Shown here: piece after piece, positions 45,421-55,368 of the stretch | Numbering within the stretch: the first letter of the stretch is position 1 | Layout of the letters: each line of letters starts with the position of its first letter | Assembly (NCBI RefSeq): GCF_012102745.1 | Contig: NZ_JAAVSY010000001.1 | Span: 186,001 to 250,000, forward strand | Length of the DNA stretch: 64,000 nt | Direction: 5' to 3' | From: Haematospirillum sp. H4485 | Lineage (GTDB): Bacteria; Pseudomonadota; Alphaproteobacteria; Rhodospirillales; Rhodospirillaceae | Notes under the pieces: model-generated | Databases searched by the model: none | What the model saw: the letters and a program-made list of their open reading frames with translations, nothing else | What the model was told of the DNA's origin: nothing | Translations under genes and position numbers: made by a program

Positions 45421-45876
45421 TCATGAGAATTGTTTCTGCATCAGGTATTCTATGTGCTGATCCTCTCCGCCGGTAGAAGAGAAGGGTAGGGTGGCGAATA
45501 TTGTATACCCATGCTTTGTGTAGAGGTGTAGTCCATCCTGAAAATCAGCCGTTGACAACCTGGATCTTGATATTCCCATAGACTGGGCTTTTTTCTCGAT
45601 ACCAGACAACAGGCGCGACCCTATGCCCTGCCTGCGCCATGCAGGGGCAACCCAGAGCAAGTGGACGTGCAGCCAGCTAAATTGTATATACCCATGGATG
45701 CCGCCGATCATTTCCCCGTTCAGAGACTTTGCTGTCACCAAAAGGTGATGTGCATCATATGGGCCAATACAGGCTTGATTGAATGACCTCAGGTTTGCAC
45801 GCAGCTGTTCGACTTTTCTGTCTTCAGGCTCACTATCGACATGGACCGTGACGGGACCGTCTTGTTGGTGCTCCAT
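45421..45876 (-). CDS. GNAT family N-acetyltransferase
   Basis: The protein is 151 aa. The acetyl-CoA binding motif A is clear at LLWVAPAWRRQGIGSRLLSGIEKKA (about 73-97), with the Q/RxxGxG/A core RRQGIG. The C-terminal region LYTKHGYTIFA matches motif B. Substrate is unknown; the family acetylates small molecules or protein termini. It converges with the LprI-like gene (13-nt gap) and lies 21 nt after a CHAP gene on the same strand. Confidence 0.9.
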   Translation of the reverse strand: MEHQQDGPVTVHVDSEPEDRKVEQLRANLRSFNQACIGPYDAHHLLVTAKSLNGEMIGGIHGYIQFSWLHVHLLWVAPAWRRQGIGSRLLSGIEKKAQSMGISRSRLSTADFQDGLHLYTKHGYTIFATLPFSSTGGEDQHIEYLMQKQFS

Positions 45877-45897
45877 AGCTCTGCATCTTGTCGAAGA

Positions 45898-46401
45898 TCA
45901 AAGGGGATGTGCGTTTCCAGGCTTTTTGTCCAGCGACGCGCTGCTGGCATGTTCTGGATAGATAAAGCCTGCGGTTTGGTAGATTGTGGAGCCCAAAGTC
46001 CTTGATGGCGAGTGCCAGACTCTTGTCTGGCTCCAGTCATTACCGGGTGAAATGTCAACAACGGCAACCTGCGTCTCGATACGGCCGCTACGGCTCCAGT
46101 TGGCATGATCAACAAGGATCTTCCGTGTTCCTTCAACAGAGCGCACAACAGCAACATGCCCACGCCGCATGATGGGACTTCTTTTAAACACCAGAACGGA
46201 TCCGACGGTAGGTTTCTTGCCCCGCTGATAAACACCGACTGAGGCATCCCACCATCGCCACGCGTCGCCCTGTAGATGAATATCAGATATTGATCGTGCG
46301 TAGGGTACGCAGCTCCAAGCAGCAAGGGCTTGTTGCGCAAGGCATACAAATGCAAGCAGGGTCAAGGCAAGGATGGATCTCTGAAGAAGACGCGCGCTCA
46401 T
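45898..46401 (-). CDS. CHAP-domain exported protein
   Basis: The protein is 167 aa with a signal peptide ending ALAA (about residue 28). The CHAP fold has WSCVPYARS (catalytic Cys near 31), GSVLVFKR, and RRGHVAVV (catalytic His near 81), then VDHANWS with the third polar residue. CHAP enzymes cleave peptidoglycan peptides as amidases or endopeptidases. ATG 46401 begins a clean signal peptide; the frame extends to 46470. It is probably co-transcribed with the GNAT gene. Confidence 0.87.
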   Translation of the reverse strand: MSARLLQRSILALTLLAFVCLAQQALAAWSCVPYARSISDIHLQGDAWRWWDASVGVYQRGKKPTVGSVLVFKRSPIMRRGHVAVVRSVEGTRKILVDHANWSRSGRIETQVAVVDISPGNDWSQTRVWHSPSRTLGSTIYQTAGFIYPEHASSASLDKKPGNAHPL

Positions 46402-46497
46402 ACCTCTTTCCACGAGTGTCAGCAAATAGACCGTGTACCTAGATAGTGCACATTCATGTGCTTTTTTCAAGTATTGGAATGCATTTTGACAAAAGCG

Positions 46498-46520
46498 AAG
46501 GCCCCGAAAAACGGGGCCTT
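46498..46520 (-). terminator. Hairpin after the OmpA-family gene
   Basis: A 9-bp GC-rich stem AAGGCCCCG/CGGGGCCTT with a 5-nt loop lies 22 nt past the stop of the OmpA-family gene. Minus-strand T residues follow after a short gap. Confidence 0.7.
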
Positions 46521-46542
46521 GCTATGCATAAACAAGCCGTAT

Positions 46543-47532
46543 TTAAGGAATGACAATCTCTGCCCGACGGTTCTGCGGCTCGCGAACACCATCGGCCGTG
46601 GGCACCAAGGGATTGGACTCACCCTTTGCCACGACGGAAATTTCCGAAGACTTGAGACCCTGACGAACCAGATAATGCTTCACGGCTTCCGCGCGGCGCT
46701 TGGACAGTTTCATGTTATAGTCCGCACTGCCGGAAAGATCCGTGTGGCCTGTTACGGATACGCGTGCCATGTGGCCCTTCTTGATGGCGGCAGCGGCCTG
46801 ATTGAGGATGGCTGTCGCTTCTTTTGTCAGCTCTGACTTGTTGAAGTCAAAGAAAACAATGTAGTTCTTGTGCATGGCAGCGGGATCGGCTGCTGTTGGT
46901 GCCGGTGGCATGGCAGATGCCTTGCCAAAACTATAGCTCAGGCCAACGAGCACCGCGTGATTGTTATACTCGGCATCCAATTTTGCGCCTGCGGGAGTCT
47001 TGACTTCGTAGTCCATGGTGCCGAAGTAGCGATACTGTGCACTGATGGCCCAGTTATGGCTGACATCGTAGGCTGCGCCCCCGAATGCCTGGTAGGCAAA
47101 CTTCCAGCTATCGCCCTTGTAGCGGTCGGTGCCTCCGGAGCGAACCATGCTGGTATCAATCTTGGCAGCCCCGATCCCGACCCCGACGAAGGGATGGAAC
47201 TTGCCTTCCGGTACAAAGTCGACAACGCCGTTGATCATGGTGCTATAGGCGCTGGTATGGCCGCTACCATTGGTGTGGAGTACATCCTTGACGCTATTGC
47301 GCCGCCACCCCAGCTCGCCCTCCAGCTTGAGGTGGCCGAAGGAATATCCTACATGCCCAAGTACGGCAGGACCCCACTTATAGCTTGTTTCCAGGTTGGT
47401 GCCGTTCTTTTCAACGTCAGCTTTCTGGTTGAAGCCCATTCCGGCATCAGCGCCGACATACCATTGTGCCTGCGAAGCAGAAGGTAAAGCTGCGGCGATG
47501 CCAGCTGCTACAAGCGCATGAATAACGCGCAT
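46543..47532 (-). CDS. OmpA-family outer membrane protein
   Basis: A 329-aa outer-membrane protein. A signal peptide ends near SASQA (about 21). An eight-stranded OmpA-type barrel (WYVGADAG... to LVGLSYSFG) fills about 22-205. A short Pro/Ala linker precedes the peptidoglycan-binding OmpA_C domain (about 225-329) with FFDFNKSELT, TGHTDLSGSADYNMKLSKRRAEAV and NRRAEIVIP. It anchors the outer membrane to the wall. ATG 47532 is the start by signal position. Confidence 0.93.
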   Translation of the reverse strand: MRVIHALVAAGIAAALPSASQAQWYVGADAGMGFNQKADVEKNGTNLETSYKWGPAVLGHVGYSFGHLKLEGELGWRRNSVKDVLHTNGSGHTSAYSTMINGVVDFVPEGKFHPFVGVGIGAAKIDTSMVRSGGTDRYKGDSWKFAYQAFGGAAYDVSHNWAISAQYRYFGTMDYEVKTPAGAKLDAEYNNHAVLVGLSYSFGKASAMPPAPTAADPAAMHKNYIVFFDFNKSELTKEATAILNQAAAAIKKGHMARVSVTGHTDLSGSADYNMKLSKRRAEAVKHYLVRQGLKSSEISVVAKGESNPLVPTADGVREPQNRRAEIVIP

Positions 47533-47794
47533 TCCACGGTCCTCCCAAAATGCCAAGGCAGAAAATAGAGCACCATGATAGTGTTTAGTGCGTTCTATGC
47601 AAGCACTTCACTGATAATAGTATTGTATTTCTTGTGAGTGTTGCGATCAGGTCACAGCTTGTGTCATTGCTGTGTCTGAATTCTTTTTTAACAATATGTA
47701 TGCTTACGTATTTTCTTTGTCTTGCTTTCCTGTCTATGGTGTGTGATGAACAGCACCATCAATGTTCGCCTATTGTATACCTTGAGATAAGCCT

Positions 47795-48532
47795 GTGTCC
47801 ATTCTTCGTCTTGGTGTGAATATCGATCACGTTGCCACGTTGCGTAATGCGCGCGGTGGTATGCATCCGGATCCTGTCGCTGCGGCACATGCTGTAGCAC
47901 GTGTGGGTGCTGATGGTATTACAGCCCATTTGCGGGAGGACCGGCGTCATATTCGTGACGACGATATTTTTCGTCTGAAGGAGCAAATTGCCCTTCCTCT
48001 CAATCTTGAAATCGCAGCCGTGCCCGAAATGGTTGACATAGCGCTGCGCTGTCAGCCTGCCGCATGCTGCCTTGTGCCAGAGCGGCGTGAGGAAAGAACA
48101 ACAGAGGGTGGGCTTGATGTTGTGGCCCTGTTTGACACCTTGCTCCCCTGTGTTGCAGAACTTTCAGCGGCGGGTATCCGGGTATCCTTGTTTGTTGCAC
48201 CTGATGTTGAACAGATACAAGCTGCCCGGAGTGTTGGCGCACGTGTTGTTGAGCTGCATACGGGCCGCTATTGTGAGGCGAATGGTGAAGAACGAGAGCA
48301 TGAATTGCAGCTTATAAAAAAGGCGGCGCTTTGCGCAGATGCCTTGGGGCTTGAGTGTCATGCCGGTCATGGTCTGAGTTACGGGACCGTTGGTCCGATC
48401 GCCGCTATTCCTACGGTGTCCGAGCTGAATATCGGTCATTTCCTGATTGGGGAAGCCATCTTTACCGGACTTGAAGCAGCTGTAAAGCGTATGCGGGATT
48501 GTATGGAGACAGCGCGCAGGGCCTCGTCATGA
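47795..48532 (+). CDS. pdxJ: Pyridoxine 5'-phosphate synthase
   Basis: PdxJ closes the pyridoxine ring from DXP and 3-amino-2-oxopropyl phosphate. The protein is 245 aa, a TIM barrel. It begins LRLGVNIDHVATLRNARGG, followed by ADGITAHLREDRRHI. VELHTGRYCEA and CHAGHGLSYG contain the phosphate-site residues, and ELNIGHFLIGEAIF is the C-terminal signature. GTG 47795 is the start. Its stop overlaps acpS (ATGA). Confidence 0.97.
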   Translation: MSILRLGVNIDHVATLRNARGGMHPDPVAAAHAVARVGADGITAHLREDRRHIRDDDIFRLKEQIALPLNLEIAAVPEMVDIALRCQPAACCLVPERREERTTEGGLDVVALFDTLLPCVAELSAAGIRVSLFVAPDVEQIQAARSVGARVVELHTGRYCEANGEEREHELQLIKKAALCADALGLECHAGHGLSYGTVGPIAAIPTVSELNIGHFLIGEAIFTGLEAAVKRMRDCMETARRASS

Positions 48533-48960
48533 TTATCGGTATTGGTCATGACATGGTAGATATTCGCAGGATAGAAAGAGCTGTTTTGCGTTATGGCTCC
48601 CGTTTCCTTGACCGTATTTTCACCCCAGCCGAGCAGGCGCTTGCGGCGCAGCGCAGTGCGGATCCTGCTGTTTATTCCGGTACCTTGGCAAAGCGTTTTG
48701 CTGCAAAAGAGGCTCTTGCAAAGGCTTTGGGGACAGGGGTTGGGCGATATGGGGTTTTATTTCGTTCCTTGGAGGTCATTATTTCGGAGCAAGGTGTGCC
48801 CGGTATGGTGCTCCATGACGGGGCTGCCTGTTACCTTCAGAATATTACGCCGGAAGGCAGGATAGTTCGCGTTTATCTCAGCATGGCAGACGAGTATCCC
48901 TATGCATCGGCTTTTGTGTTGCTTGAAACCGCAATGGCAGAGCCAAGTTTTCCCCGTTAA
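48529..48960 (+). CDS. acpS: Holo-[acyl-carrier-protein] synthase
   Basis: AcpS transfers 4'-phosphopantetheine to ACP, activating it for fatty-acid synthesis. The protein is 143 aa. GIGHDMVDI holds Asp8, and FAAKEALAKALG carries the Glu/Lys of the Mg-CoA site. These are the two family signatures. The start ATG overlaps the pdxJ stop, so they are translationally coupled. The pdxJ-acpS-lepB-rnc-era order is standard for proteobacteria. Confidence 0.97.
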   Translation: MIIGIGHDMVDIRRIERAVLRYGSRFLDRIFTPAEQALAAQRSADPAVYSGTLAKRFAAKEALAKALGTGVGRYGVLFRSLEVIISEQGVPGMVLHDGAACYLQNITPEGRIVRVYLSMADEYPYASAFVLLETAMAEPSFPR

Positions 48961-49066
48961 TATCTTGGCTTGACAGGATAACCCTTGGCCGGTTTCACTC
49001 CTCGGCCAGAGACAGCCTGTCTGCTCTGCGCCTTTGTCCTTTCATCCAAAAGGAAGTTATAGTCTG

Positions 49067-49828
49067 ATGCCGCACAGAAAAGCTGGGGGGACGGGAGAGA
49101 CTGTCAGAACAGTTGCCGCCGCTGTCTTTGTTGCTCTCCTTGTAAGAACGGTTGCCTTCGAGCCCTTCAATATCCCTTCAGGATCCATGATTCCCAATCT
49201 TCTGGTTGGGGATTACCTTTTTGTTTCAAAATATTCTTATGGATACAGTCAGTTTTCGATGCCGCTGGCGCCCCCTTTATTTTCCGGTCGTGTGTTGTTC
49301 TCAGAGCCAAAGCGTGGCGATATTGCTGTATTCAAGTACCCCCGTGATGTCTCCGTTGATTATATCAAGCGTGTCATTGGGTTACCAGGTGACCGCATTC
49401 AGATGCGTGGGGGGCGTCTTTATATAAACGGTACGATGATGATGCGTGAGAGGGTGGAAGACTACGTTTATATTGATACAGACGGTCATGTTATGCGATC
49501 AGCACGGTACATCGAGAGCTTGCCTAACGGAACGCATTATCCGATACTGGAGGCCAGTGATGCGGCTAGGTATGATGATACCCCGGAATATGTTGTGCCC
49601 GAAGGGCATTACTTCATGATGGGCGATAACCGTGACCGTTCGGCGGATAGTCGTGCAGATGTCGGTTTCGTTCCTTCCGAGAATTTGGTTGGACGAGCCG
49701 AAATGCTCTTCTTTTCAACAAATGGGACCGCCCGTTTCTGGGAATTCTGGAAGTGGCCTGTAGCGACCCGCTGGGGGCGTCTCTTCCGTGATCTCAGGGC
49801 ATCATCTTCTGGTGACAACGTGTCGTAA
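49067..49828 (+). CDS. lepB: Signal peptidase I
   Basis: LepB removes signal peptides at the periplasmic side of the inner membrane. The protein is 253 aa from ATG 49067, preceded by AGGAAG. One N-terminal membrane helix (about 13-31) is followed by box B with catalytic Ser40 (IPSGSM). Box D has catalytic Lys101 (YIKRVIGLPGD), and box E is GHYFMMGDNRDRSADSR. All catalytic residues are present. Confidence 0.97.
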   Translation: MPHRKAGGTGETVRTVAAAVFVALLVRTVAFEPFNIPSGSMIPNLLVGDYLFVSKYSYGYSQFSMPLAPPLFSGRVLFSEPKRGDIAVFKYPRDVSVDYIKRVIGLPGDRIQMRGGRLYINGTMMMRERVEDYVYIDTDGHVMRSARYIESLPNGTHYPILEASDAARYDDTPEYVVPEGHYFMMGDNRDRSADSRADVGFVPSENLVGRAEMLFFSTNGTARFWEFWKWPVATRWGRLFRDLRASSSGDNVS

Positions 49829-49846
49829 TAGTTACAGGAATCTGCT

Positions 49847-50527
49847 TTGTGTAGTCTGTTTATCGGTCTGGCTGTGGCGCTGGACTATGCGTTTCGCGAT
49901 GAGGGTTTACTTGAACTTGCGATGACCCATCGCAGCCGGGGTCTTTCCAGGGGCCATAATGCCGGAACCAATGAACGCCTGGAGTTTCTTGGAGACCGCG
50001 TTCTTGGGCTGGTCGTTGCGGACATGCTGTATCATCGTTTTCCTGTTGAGAACGAGGGGGCTCTGGCGCGCCGCCATGCTGCCCTTGTCCGCCGGGAAGC
50101 CTTGGCCGATGTGGCGTCAGCGCTCAATCTTGGGGACTTTCTGATCCTTGCCAAGGGTGATGAGGATTTGGGAGGAAGAACTAATCCCGCTCTTCTTGCA
50201 GATGCCTGTGAGGCCGTTATCGGGGCGATCTATCTGGATGGCGGGCTGGATGCGGCTTCTGGTTTTATCCGGCGTTTCTGGATACCGCTGATGGACAAGG
50301 TGACAGAGCCGCCCAAGGACCCCAAGACAGGCCTTCAGGAATGGGCGCAGAAGAGGGGCCTTCCTCTTCCGGTTTATGAAACCGTTGCCGCTGATGGACC
50401 GGATCATAATCCCTTATTTACAATCCGGGTCATGGTGCAAGGTGTGCCGCCTGCAGTGGCATCCGGCCCATCCAAGCGGATTGCCGCGCAAATGGCGGCC
50501 CGTATTCTTCTGGAGAAATTAGGTTAA
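49847..50527 (+). CDS. rnc: Ribonuclease III
   Basis: RNase III cleaves double-stranded RNA, including rRNA precursors. The protein is 226 aa. The signature NERLEFLGDRVLG has Glu46 and Asp50, and DACEAVIGAIYLDGG has Asp118 and Glu121, the full metal-binding set. A C-terminal double-stranded RNA-binding domain (about 155-225) ends with ASGPSKRIAAQMAARILLEKL. The start is TTG 49847 with AGGAA 6 nt upstream. The stop codon overlaps the era start. Confidence 0.96.
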   Translation: MCSLFIGLAVALDYAFRDEGLLELAMTHRSRGLSRGHNAGTNERLEFLGDRVLGLVVADMLYHRFPVENEGALARRHAALVRREALADVASALNLGDFLILAKGDEDLGGRTNPALLADACEAVIGAIYLDGGLDAASGFIRRFWIPLMDKVTEPPKDPKTGLQEWAQKRGLPLPVYETVAADGPDHNPLFTIRVMVQGVPPAVASGPSKRIAAQMAARILLEKLG

Positions 50528-51438
50528 TGACAGTTTCTGAGCCGACCCGCTGTGCTTTTGTGGCTGTTCTCGGGGCGCCCAATGCAGGCAAGTCAACGTT
50601 GGTCAATGCGTTTGTTGGTACCAAAGTCAGCATTGTATCCCCGAAGGTCCAGACAACGCGCACGCGGGTTCGCGGGGTTGCCATGTCGGGAAATGCCCAG
50701 ATTGTATTCATTGATACACCGGGTATTTTTCGTACAGCCAAGCGTCGGTTGGAGCGTGCCATGGTTGCGGCTGCATGGGGTGGTGCGGCTGATGCGGATC
50801 GCCTGATGCTGACCATTGATGCCGCGCGGGGCATTGATGATGATACCCGTGTGATCATCGACACGTTGAAGTCTGCATCAAGCACAGGCGTTATTCTGGT
50901 TCTCAACAAAATCGATCTTGTTGAGCGTTCAAAGCTTCTGGCGTTAACCGAAAGCCTGTTCAACGAGGGGATTTTTGAGCGCGTTTTCATGATTTCGGCA
51001 AAATCAGGTGATGGCATCGCCGATCTTCTGGCCTGTTTGGTGGAATCTGCCCCTGAGGGACCATGGATGTTCCCCGAAGATGAGGTGTCGGATGTGCCGC
51101 AACGCCTTTTGGCTGCCGAATTGACGCGGGAGAAGGTCTTCCTGAATCTGCACGAGGAGTTGCCCTACAGCATTACAGTGGAGACAGAACGCTGGGATGA
51201 GCGTCCGGATGGCTCTGTGCGTATTGATCAGACAATTTATGTGATGCGTGACAGCCAGCGCATGATTGTTCTTGGTAAGGGGGGGAGCAAGATCCGTTCA
51301 ATCGGTGCCAGTGCCCGCAAGGAACTGGAGTCCCTTCTGGAACGTCGGATACATCTTTTCCTGCATGTGACTGTACGCGAACAGTGGGCTGAAGATCCGT
51401 CGCGTTACAATGCCTGGGGGCTGGACTATAACGTCTAA
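50527..51438 (+). CDS. era: GTPase Era
   Basis: Era is a GTPase that binds the 16S rRNA 3' end in 30S maturation. The protein is 303 aa. G1 GAPNAGKST (16-24), G3 DTPGI, G4 NKID and a C-terminal KH domain with VLGKGGSKIRSIG are all in place. It begins within the rnc stop (TAATG) and is followed by recO, the normal order. Confidence 0.97.
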   Translation: MTVSEPTRCAFVAVLGAPNAGKSTLVNAFVGTKVSIVSPKVQTTRTRVRGVAMSGNAQIVFIDTPGIFRTAKRRLERAMVAAAWGGAADADRLMLTIDAARGIDDDTRVIIDTLKSASSTGVILVLNKIDLVERSKLLALTESLFNEGIFERVFMISAKSGDGIADLLACLVESAPEGPWMFPEDEVSDVPQRLLAAELTREKVFLNLHEELPYSITVETERWDERPDGSVRIDQTIYVMRDSQRMIVLGKGGSKIRSIGASARKELESLLERRIHLFLHVTVREQWAEDPSRYNAWGLDYNV

Positions 51439-51461
51439 GGCGCATAGCAGAGGATGTTGAC

Positions 51462-52196
51462 ATGGCTGTGGCGTGGCAGGATATCGGGGTCGTTCTGTCT
51501 ATCCATCCTGTTGGTGAGGGGCGCGTTCGCCTTTCTGTCCTGACGGCTATGCATGGGCGGTGGAATGGTCTTGTCATGTCATCCCGTCTGGTCCGGAAAG
51601 GGGGGGTGGGGGGTCTCCAGCCAAGCAATATTGTGCAGCTGTCCTGGAAGGCGCGTCTGGGGGAGCAGCTGGGAATATTCGAGGTCGAGCTTCTTGAAAG
51701 CATAGCCCCGCATTTTTTTGATCAGCCAATCGCCTTGGAAGCTTTGGCATCGGCCTGTGCTGTTCTGGATACGGTCGTGCCTGAAAGACAACCGTATCCC
51801 GATATCTGGGCAGCGCTGTTGGCTCTTCTTGCAGCCCTGCGGGAATGCAGGCGCATAGATGTTTACGTGCGGTGGGAAGTCAAGGTTCTGGCTGGCTTGG
51901 GGTATGGACTAGATTTGTCCTGTTGTGCTGCGACGGGTTCTACCAGCAATCTGATTTATGTTTCTCCCAAAACAGGCCGTGCTGTCAGTGCGTTGGCCGG
52001 GGAGCCTTATCGTGATCGCCTTCTGGCCTTGCCGTCGTTTCTGGTCGATCCGGACGAAGATGCCGATCCATCAGACCTGCTTCAGGGATTAAACCTGACA
52101 GGATATTTCTTGGAGAAGCATCTCCTTGTTCCTTCCCGCGCGTGTCTACCGTCTGTTCGCCAGCGCCTTGCACAGCGCTTCTTGTCCCGGCCTTGA
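51462..52196 (+). CDS. recO: DNA repair protein RecO
   Basis: RecO loads RecA on SSB-coated DNA in the RecFOR pathway. The protein is 244 aa. The N-terminal OB-fold begins WQDIGVVLSIHPVGEGRVRLSVLT, and the helical C-terminal region has the conserved VRWEVKVLAGLGYGLDLSCCAATG. Only part of the zinc cysteine cluster is visible. It starts 23 nt after era. Confidence 0.95.
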   Translation: MAVAWQDIGVVLSIHPVGEGRVRLSVLTAMHGRWNGLVMSSRLVRKGGVGGLQPSNIVQLSWKARLGEQLGIFEVELLESIAPHFFDQPIALEALASACAVLDTVVPERQPYPDIWAALLALLAALRECRRIDVYVRWEVKVLAGLGYGLDLSCCAATGSTSNLIYVSPKTGRAVSALAGEPYRDRLLALPSFLVDPDEDADPSDLLQGLNLTGYFLEKHLLVPSRACLPSVRQRLAQRFLSRP

Positions 52197-52276
52197 CCTG
52201 CAGGGGGGATGGCAAGGTATAGTGCGGCCTTTGCTGTCCTGCCATCTGTAGCTGCTTTTCCTTCGGGGTTTTTTGC

Positions 52277-54496
52277 ATGAGCGCGTCAAAATCTGCCGAG
52301 ATCATACGTCACCAGCCATTGGCCGAAGCACTGTCGGAGCGCTATCTCGCTTATGCTCTTTCGACCATTGTGTCCCGTTCACTTCCCGATGTGCGGGATG
52401 GATTGAAGCCGGTCCATCGCCGCTTGTTGTACGCCATGCGGCTTCTCAAACTGGATCCCGCCGGTGGTTTCAAGAAGTGTGCCCGCGTGGTCGGGGATGT
52501 CATCGGTAAATACCATCCTCACGGTGATGGTGCCGTTTATGATGCCTTGGTGCGTCTGGCCCAGGAGTTTGCTGCCCGGTACCCATTGGTGGAGGGACAA
52601 GGCAACTTTGGTAACATCGACGGCGATGGCGCTGCGGCCATGCGTTATACCGAATCCCGTCTGACAGAGGTGGCAACGGCCTTGATGGATGGGCTGGACG
52701 AAGATGCTGTCGATTTCCGCGAGACCTATGATGGGGAGGAGTCAGAGCCGGTAGTCATGCCGGCAGCCTTCCCCAATGTCTTGGCCAATGGGTCTTCTGG
52801 CATTGCCGTCGGTATGGCAACCAATATTCCCCCTCATAATATCGGGGAGTTGTGTGATGCTCTTTTGGCGCTGATCAAGAAGCCGGATCTGTCCGTGGAT
52901 GGATTGCTGACCTGCATCAAGGGACCTGATTTCCCCACTGGTGGTGTTCTGGTAGACAGTCCGGACTCTGTGCGCGAAGCTTATGCAACCGGGCGCGGAA
53001 CGTTCCGTTTGCGCGCCCGCTGGGAGATAGAGAAACTCTCGCACGGCTTGTTCCAGATTATCGTCACCGAGATTCCCTATCAGGTCCAGAAATCAAGGGT
53101 GATCGAGAAGATAGCGGAGCTTCTGAACGCAAAAAAGCTGCCCCTTCTGGCTGATATCCGCGATGAGTCTGCCGAGGACGTGCGCGTTGTTCTGGAGCCT
53201 CGTAACCGGACGGTTGACCCGGAACTGTTGATGGAGCACCTGTTCCGACAGACAGATCTGGAAATACGTTTCAGCCTTAACATGAATGTTCTGTCTGCGG
53301 ATGGAACGCCCCGCGTGATGCCCTTGAAGGATGTTCTTGAGGCTTTTCTGGAACACCGGATCGAAGTGCTGGAGCGGAGGTCGCGCTACCGCCTGGGGAA
53401 GATTGACCACAGGCTGGAGATCTTGGCAGGCTATCTGATTGCCTATCTTAACCTGGATGAAGTCATCCGTATCATTCGTGAGGAAGATGAGGCAAAAGCA
53501 GCTTTGATGAAGGCTTTTGGTCTGTCGGATATGCAGGCTGAAGCCATTCTGAATATGCGGCTGCGGTCCTTGCGGCGGCTTGAGGAAGTTGAAATCCGCA
53601 GCGAGTATGACCGTCTGTCTTCAGAAAAAGCCGGCCTGGAAGCATTGCTGGCTGATCCTTCCCTACGGTGGGCTGAAATTTCACGGCAGCTGACAGAGAC
53701 GAAAAAAAAATTTGGTCAGAAGACCCGCCTTGGAACCAGAAAGACAGAGATTGCAGGGCCACCGTCTGCTGTGGTTGTTCCGATTGAGGCGGTGATTGAG
53801 AGGGAGCCTGTTACACTTCTGTTGTCGGAGAAAGGTTGGATCCGTGCCCTGAAGGGCCATGCGGAAGATGTAACGGAGACCCGGTTCAAGGAGGGTGATC
53901 AGCTCTGGATTGCCCTGCATGCCTACACAACAGACAAAATTCTGATCTTTGCCACCACGGGGCGGTTTTATACCCTGGCAGCCGATCGGATACCACGGGG
54001 ACGTGGTTTCGGCGAACCGCTGCGGTTGATGGTTGATCTGCCCAATGATGCAGAAGTGGCCGCTCTTATGGTTCACGAGGCGGGGAGAGAGCTTCTTCTG
54101 GCTTCTTCCGGTGGGCGTGGTTTCCGTGTTGCGGAAGATGATGTTGTTGCCCAGACTCGTGCCGGTAAGCAGATTCTTGTCCCGGGAGAAGGCGAAATAG
54201 CCGCATTCTGCATGCCGGCGGATGGCGATACGGTTGCAATCATCGGGCAGAACAGGAAGCTATTGGTCTTCTCGATAGAGGAGGTTCCCCTGATGGCAAA
54301 GGGGCGGGGTGTTATTCTCCAGAAATACAAGGATGGTGGAACCTCGGACGTCAAGGTTTTCAGTGCCGAGGATGGTTTGACATTCCGTTCCGGGGAGCGT
54401 ATTCGCACCGAGATGAACTTGGTGCCGTGGCGGGGGGCGCGTGCCGGGCAGGGCAAGCTGCCTCCGACAGGCTTCCCCCGCAGCAATCGTTTTTAG
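52277..54496 (+). CDS. parC: DNA topoisomerase IV subunit A
   Basis: ParC is the DNA-cleaving subunit of topoisomerase IV, which decatenates chromosomes. The protein is 739 aa. The breakage domain has [13 protein letters not shown], the quinolone region [15 protein letters not shown] and catalytic Tyr124 in AMRYTESRL. The positions equal to E. coli Ser80 and Glu84 are Gly85 and Asp89. A tower and coiled coil follow, then a beta-propeller C-terminus (about 500-739). Length and C-terminus fit ParC rather than GyrA. It overlaps the bpt stop by 4 nt. Confidence 0.95.
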   Translation: MSASKSAEIIRHQPLAEALSERYLAYALSTIVSRSLPDVRDGLKPVHRRLLYAMRLLKLDPAGGFKKCARVVGDVIGKYHPHGDGAVYDALVRLAQEFAARYPLVEGQGNFGNIDGDGAAAMRYTESRLTEVATALMDGLDEDAVDFRETYDGEESEPVVMPAAFPNVLANGSSGIAVGMATNIPPHNIGELCDALLALIKKPDLSVDGLLTCIKGPDFPTGGVLVDSPDSVREAYATGRGTFRLRARWEIEKLSHGLFQIIVTEIPYQVQKSRVIEKIAELLNAKKLPLLADIRDESAEDVRVVLEPRNRTVDPELLMEHLFRQTDLEIRFSLNMNVLSADGTPRVMPLKDVLEAFLEHRIEVLERRSRYRLGKIDHRLEILAGYLIAYLNLDEVIRIIREEDEAKAALMKAFGLSDMQAEAILNMRLRSLRRLEEVEIRSEYDRLSSEKAGLEALLADPSLRWAEISRQLTETKKKFGQKTRLGTRKTEIAGPPSAVVVPIEAVIEREPVTLLLSEKGWIRALKGHAEDVTETRFKEGDQLWIALHAYTTDKILIFATTGRFYTLAADRIPRGRGFGEPLRLMVDLPNDAEVAALMVHEAGRELLLASSGGRGFRVAEDDVVAQTRAGKQILVPGEGEIAAFCMPADGDTVAIIGQNRKLLVFSIEEVPLMAKGRGVILQKYKDGGTSDVKVFSAEDGLTFRSGERIRTEMNLVPWRGARAGQGKLPPTGFPRSNRF

Positions 54497-55260
54497 GGCG
54501 AGAAAGGCTGGAGAACGGGCGGACGCGGTGCCCCCGTTTTCTCATCCAGAAGATGCCATCCATTCCCCGTAAAAACTTCGAGCGGGGTGAACCGTTTCTT
54601 GTAGCTCATTTTCGGGCTTTCTGCGATCCAGTAACCCAGATAGACATAGGGCAGTTCAAGGGTCCGGGCCGTCTCGATCATCCACAGGATGATGAAGGTA
54701 CCAAGTCCCCTCCGGCTCCTGGAGGTGTCGAAGAAGCTGTAAACCCCGGAAACGCCGTCGTCCATCTTGTCCATAAGGCAGACCGCTGTCAGCTTTCCTT
54801 GGTGATCACGGAACTCAACCAAGTGCGTTTCGATCGGACTGTCTTCAACCATGGCTCTGTAGTCGTAGAAGCTCATCAAGGCCATATCACTGCCGCTGTG
54901 ACGGCACGCTTGGTAGGCGCTGAAAAGCCGGTATTGTTCGGCTGTTGCTCTTGGTGGCACCATCCGCCCATAAAGATCTGCATTGCTGTTCCAGGTGCGA
55001 CGAAAGCTGCGGTTTTTTGCAAAGTTACGGACCACAACCCGCACCGGTGTGCAGGCCGCGCAACTGGGGCATGCGGGGGCATAGGCGATGGAGTGGCTCC
55101 GGCGAAAGCCGGATCGTGACAGCGTATCGTGCAAAGCCCCGGCATCCGGTCCGGCAAGCTCGGTCACAATCTTCCGCTCCATCCGTCCTTCCATATAGGG
55201 GCACGGCATGGGGGCGGTTGTGAAAAAGAAGTGCGGTCGCCGTACCGGAGAGTTTTCCAT
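54493..55260 (-). CDS. bpt: Aspartate/glutamate leucyltransferase
   Basis: Bpt transfers leucine from Leu-tRNA to proteins with N-terminal Asp or Glu, feeding the ClpAP N-end pathway. The protein is 255 aa. The N-terminal domain has [16 protein letters not shown] and [14 protein letters not shown], the conserved cysteine pattern; the GNAT-like C-terminal domain has [20 protein letters not shown]. It matches the bacterial Bpt/arginyltransferase family. It runs opposite to parC and shares 4 nt at its stop codon. Confidence 0.93.
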   Translation of the reverse strand: MENSPVRRPHFFFTTAPMPCPYMEGRMERKIVTELAGPDAGALHDTLSRSGFRRSHSIAYAPACPSCAACTPVRVVVRNFAKNRSFRRTWNSNADLYGRMVPPRATAEQYRLFSAYQACRHSGSDMALMSFYDYRAMVEDSPIETHLVEFRDHQGKLTAVCLMDKMDDGVSGVYSFFDTSRSRRGLGTFIILWMIETARTLELPYVYLGYWIAESPKMSYKKRFTPLEVFTGNGWHLLDEKTGAPRPPVLQPFSP

Positions 55261-55368
55261 CGTTCATTACCGATGTTGTCCTGCCGCCACTATGATGGTG
55301 AAGCGTGTTCCCTGTAAACACAGCCTTCCGGACCAGGAGTCCCCCCAGAAAAGGGGCATCCCCTTGTT

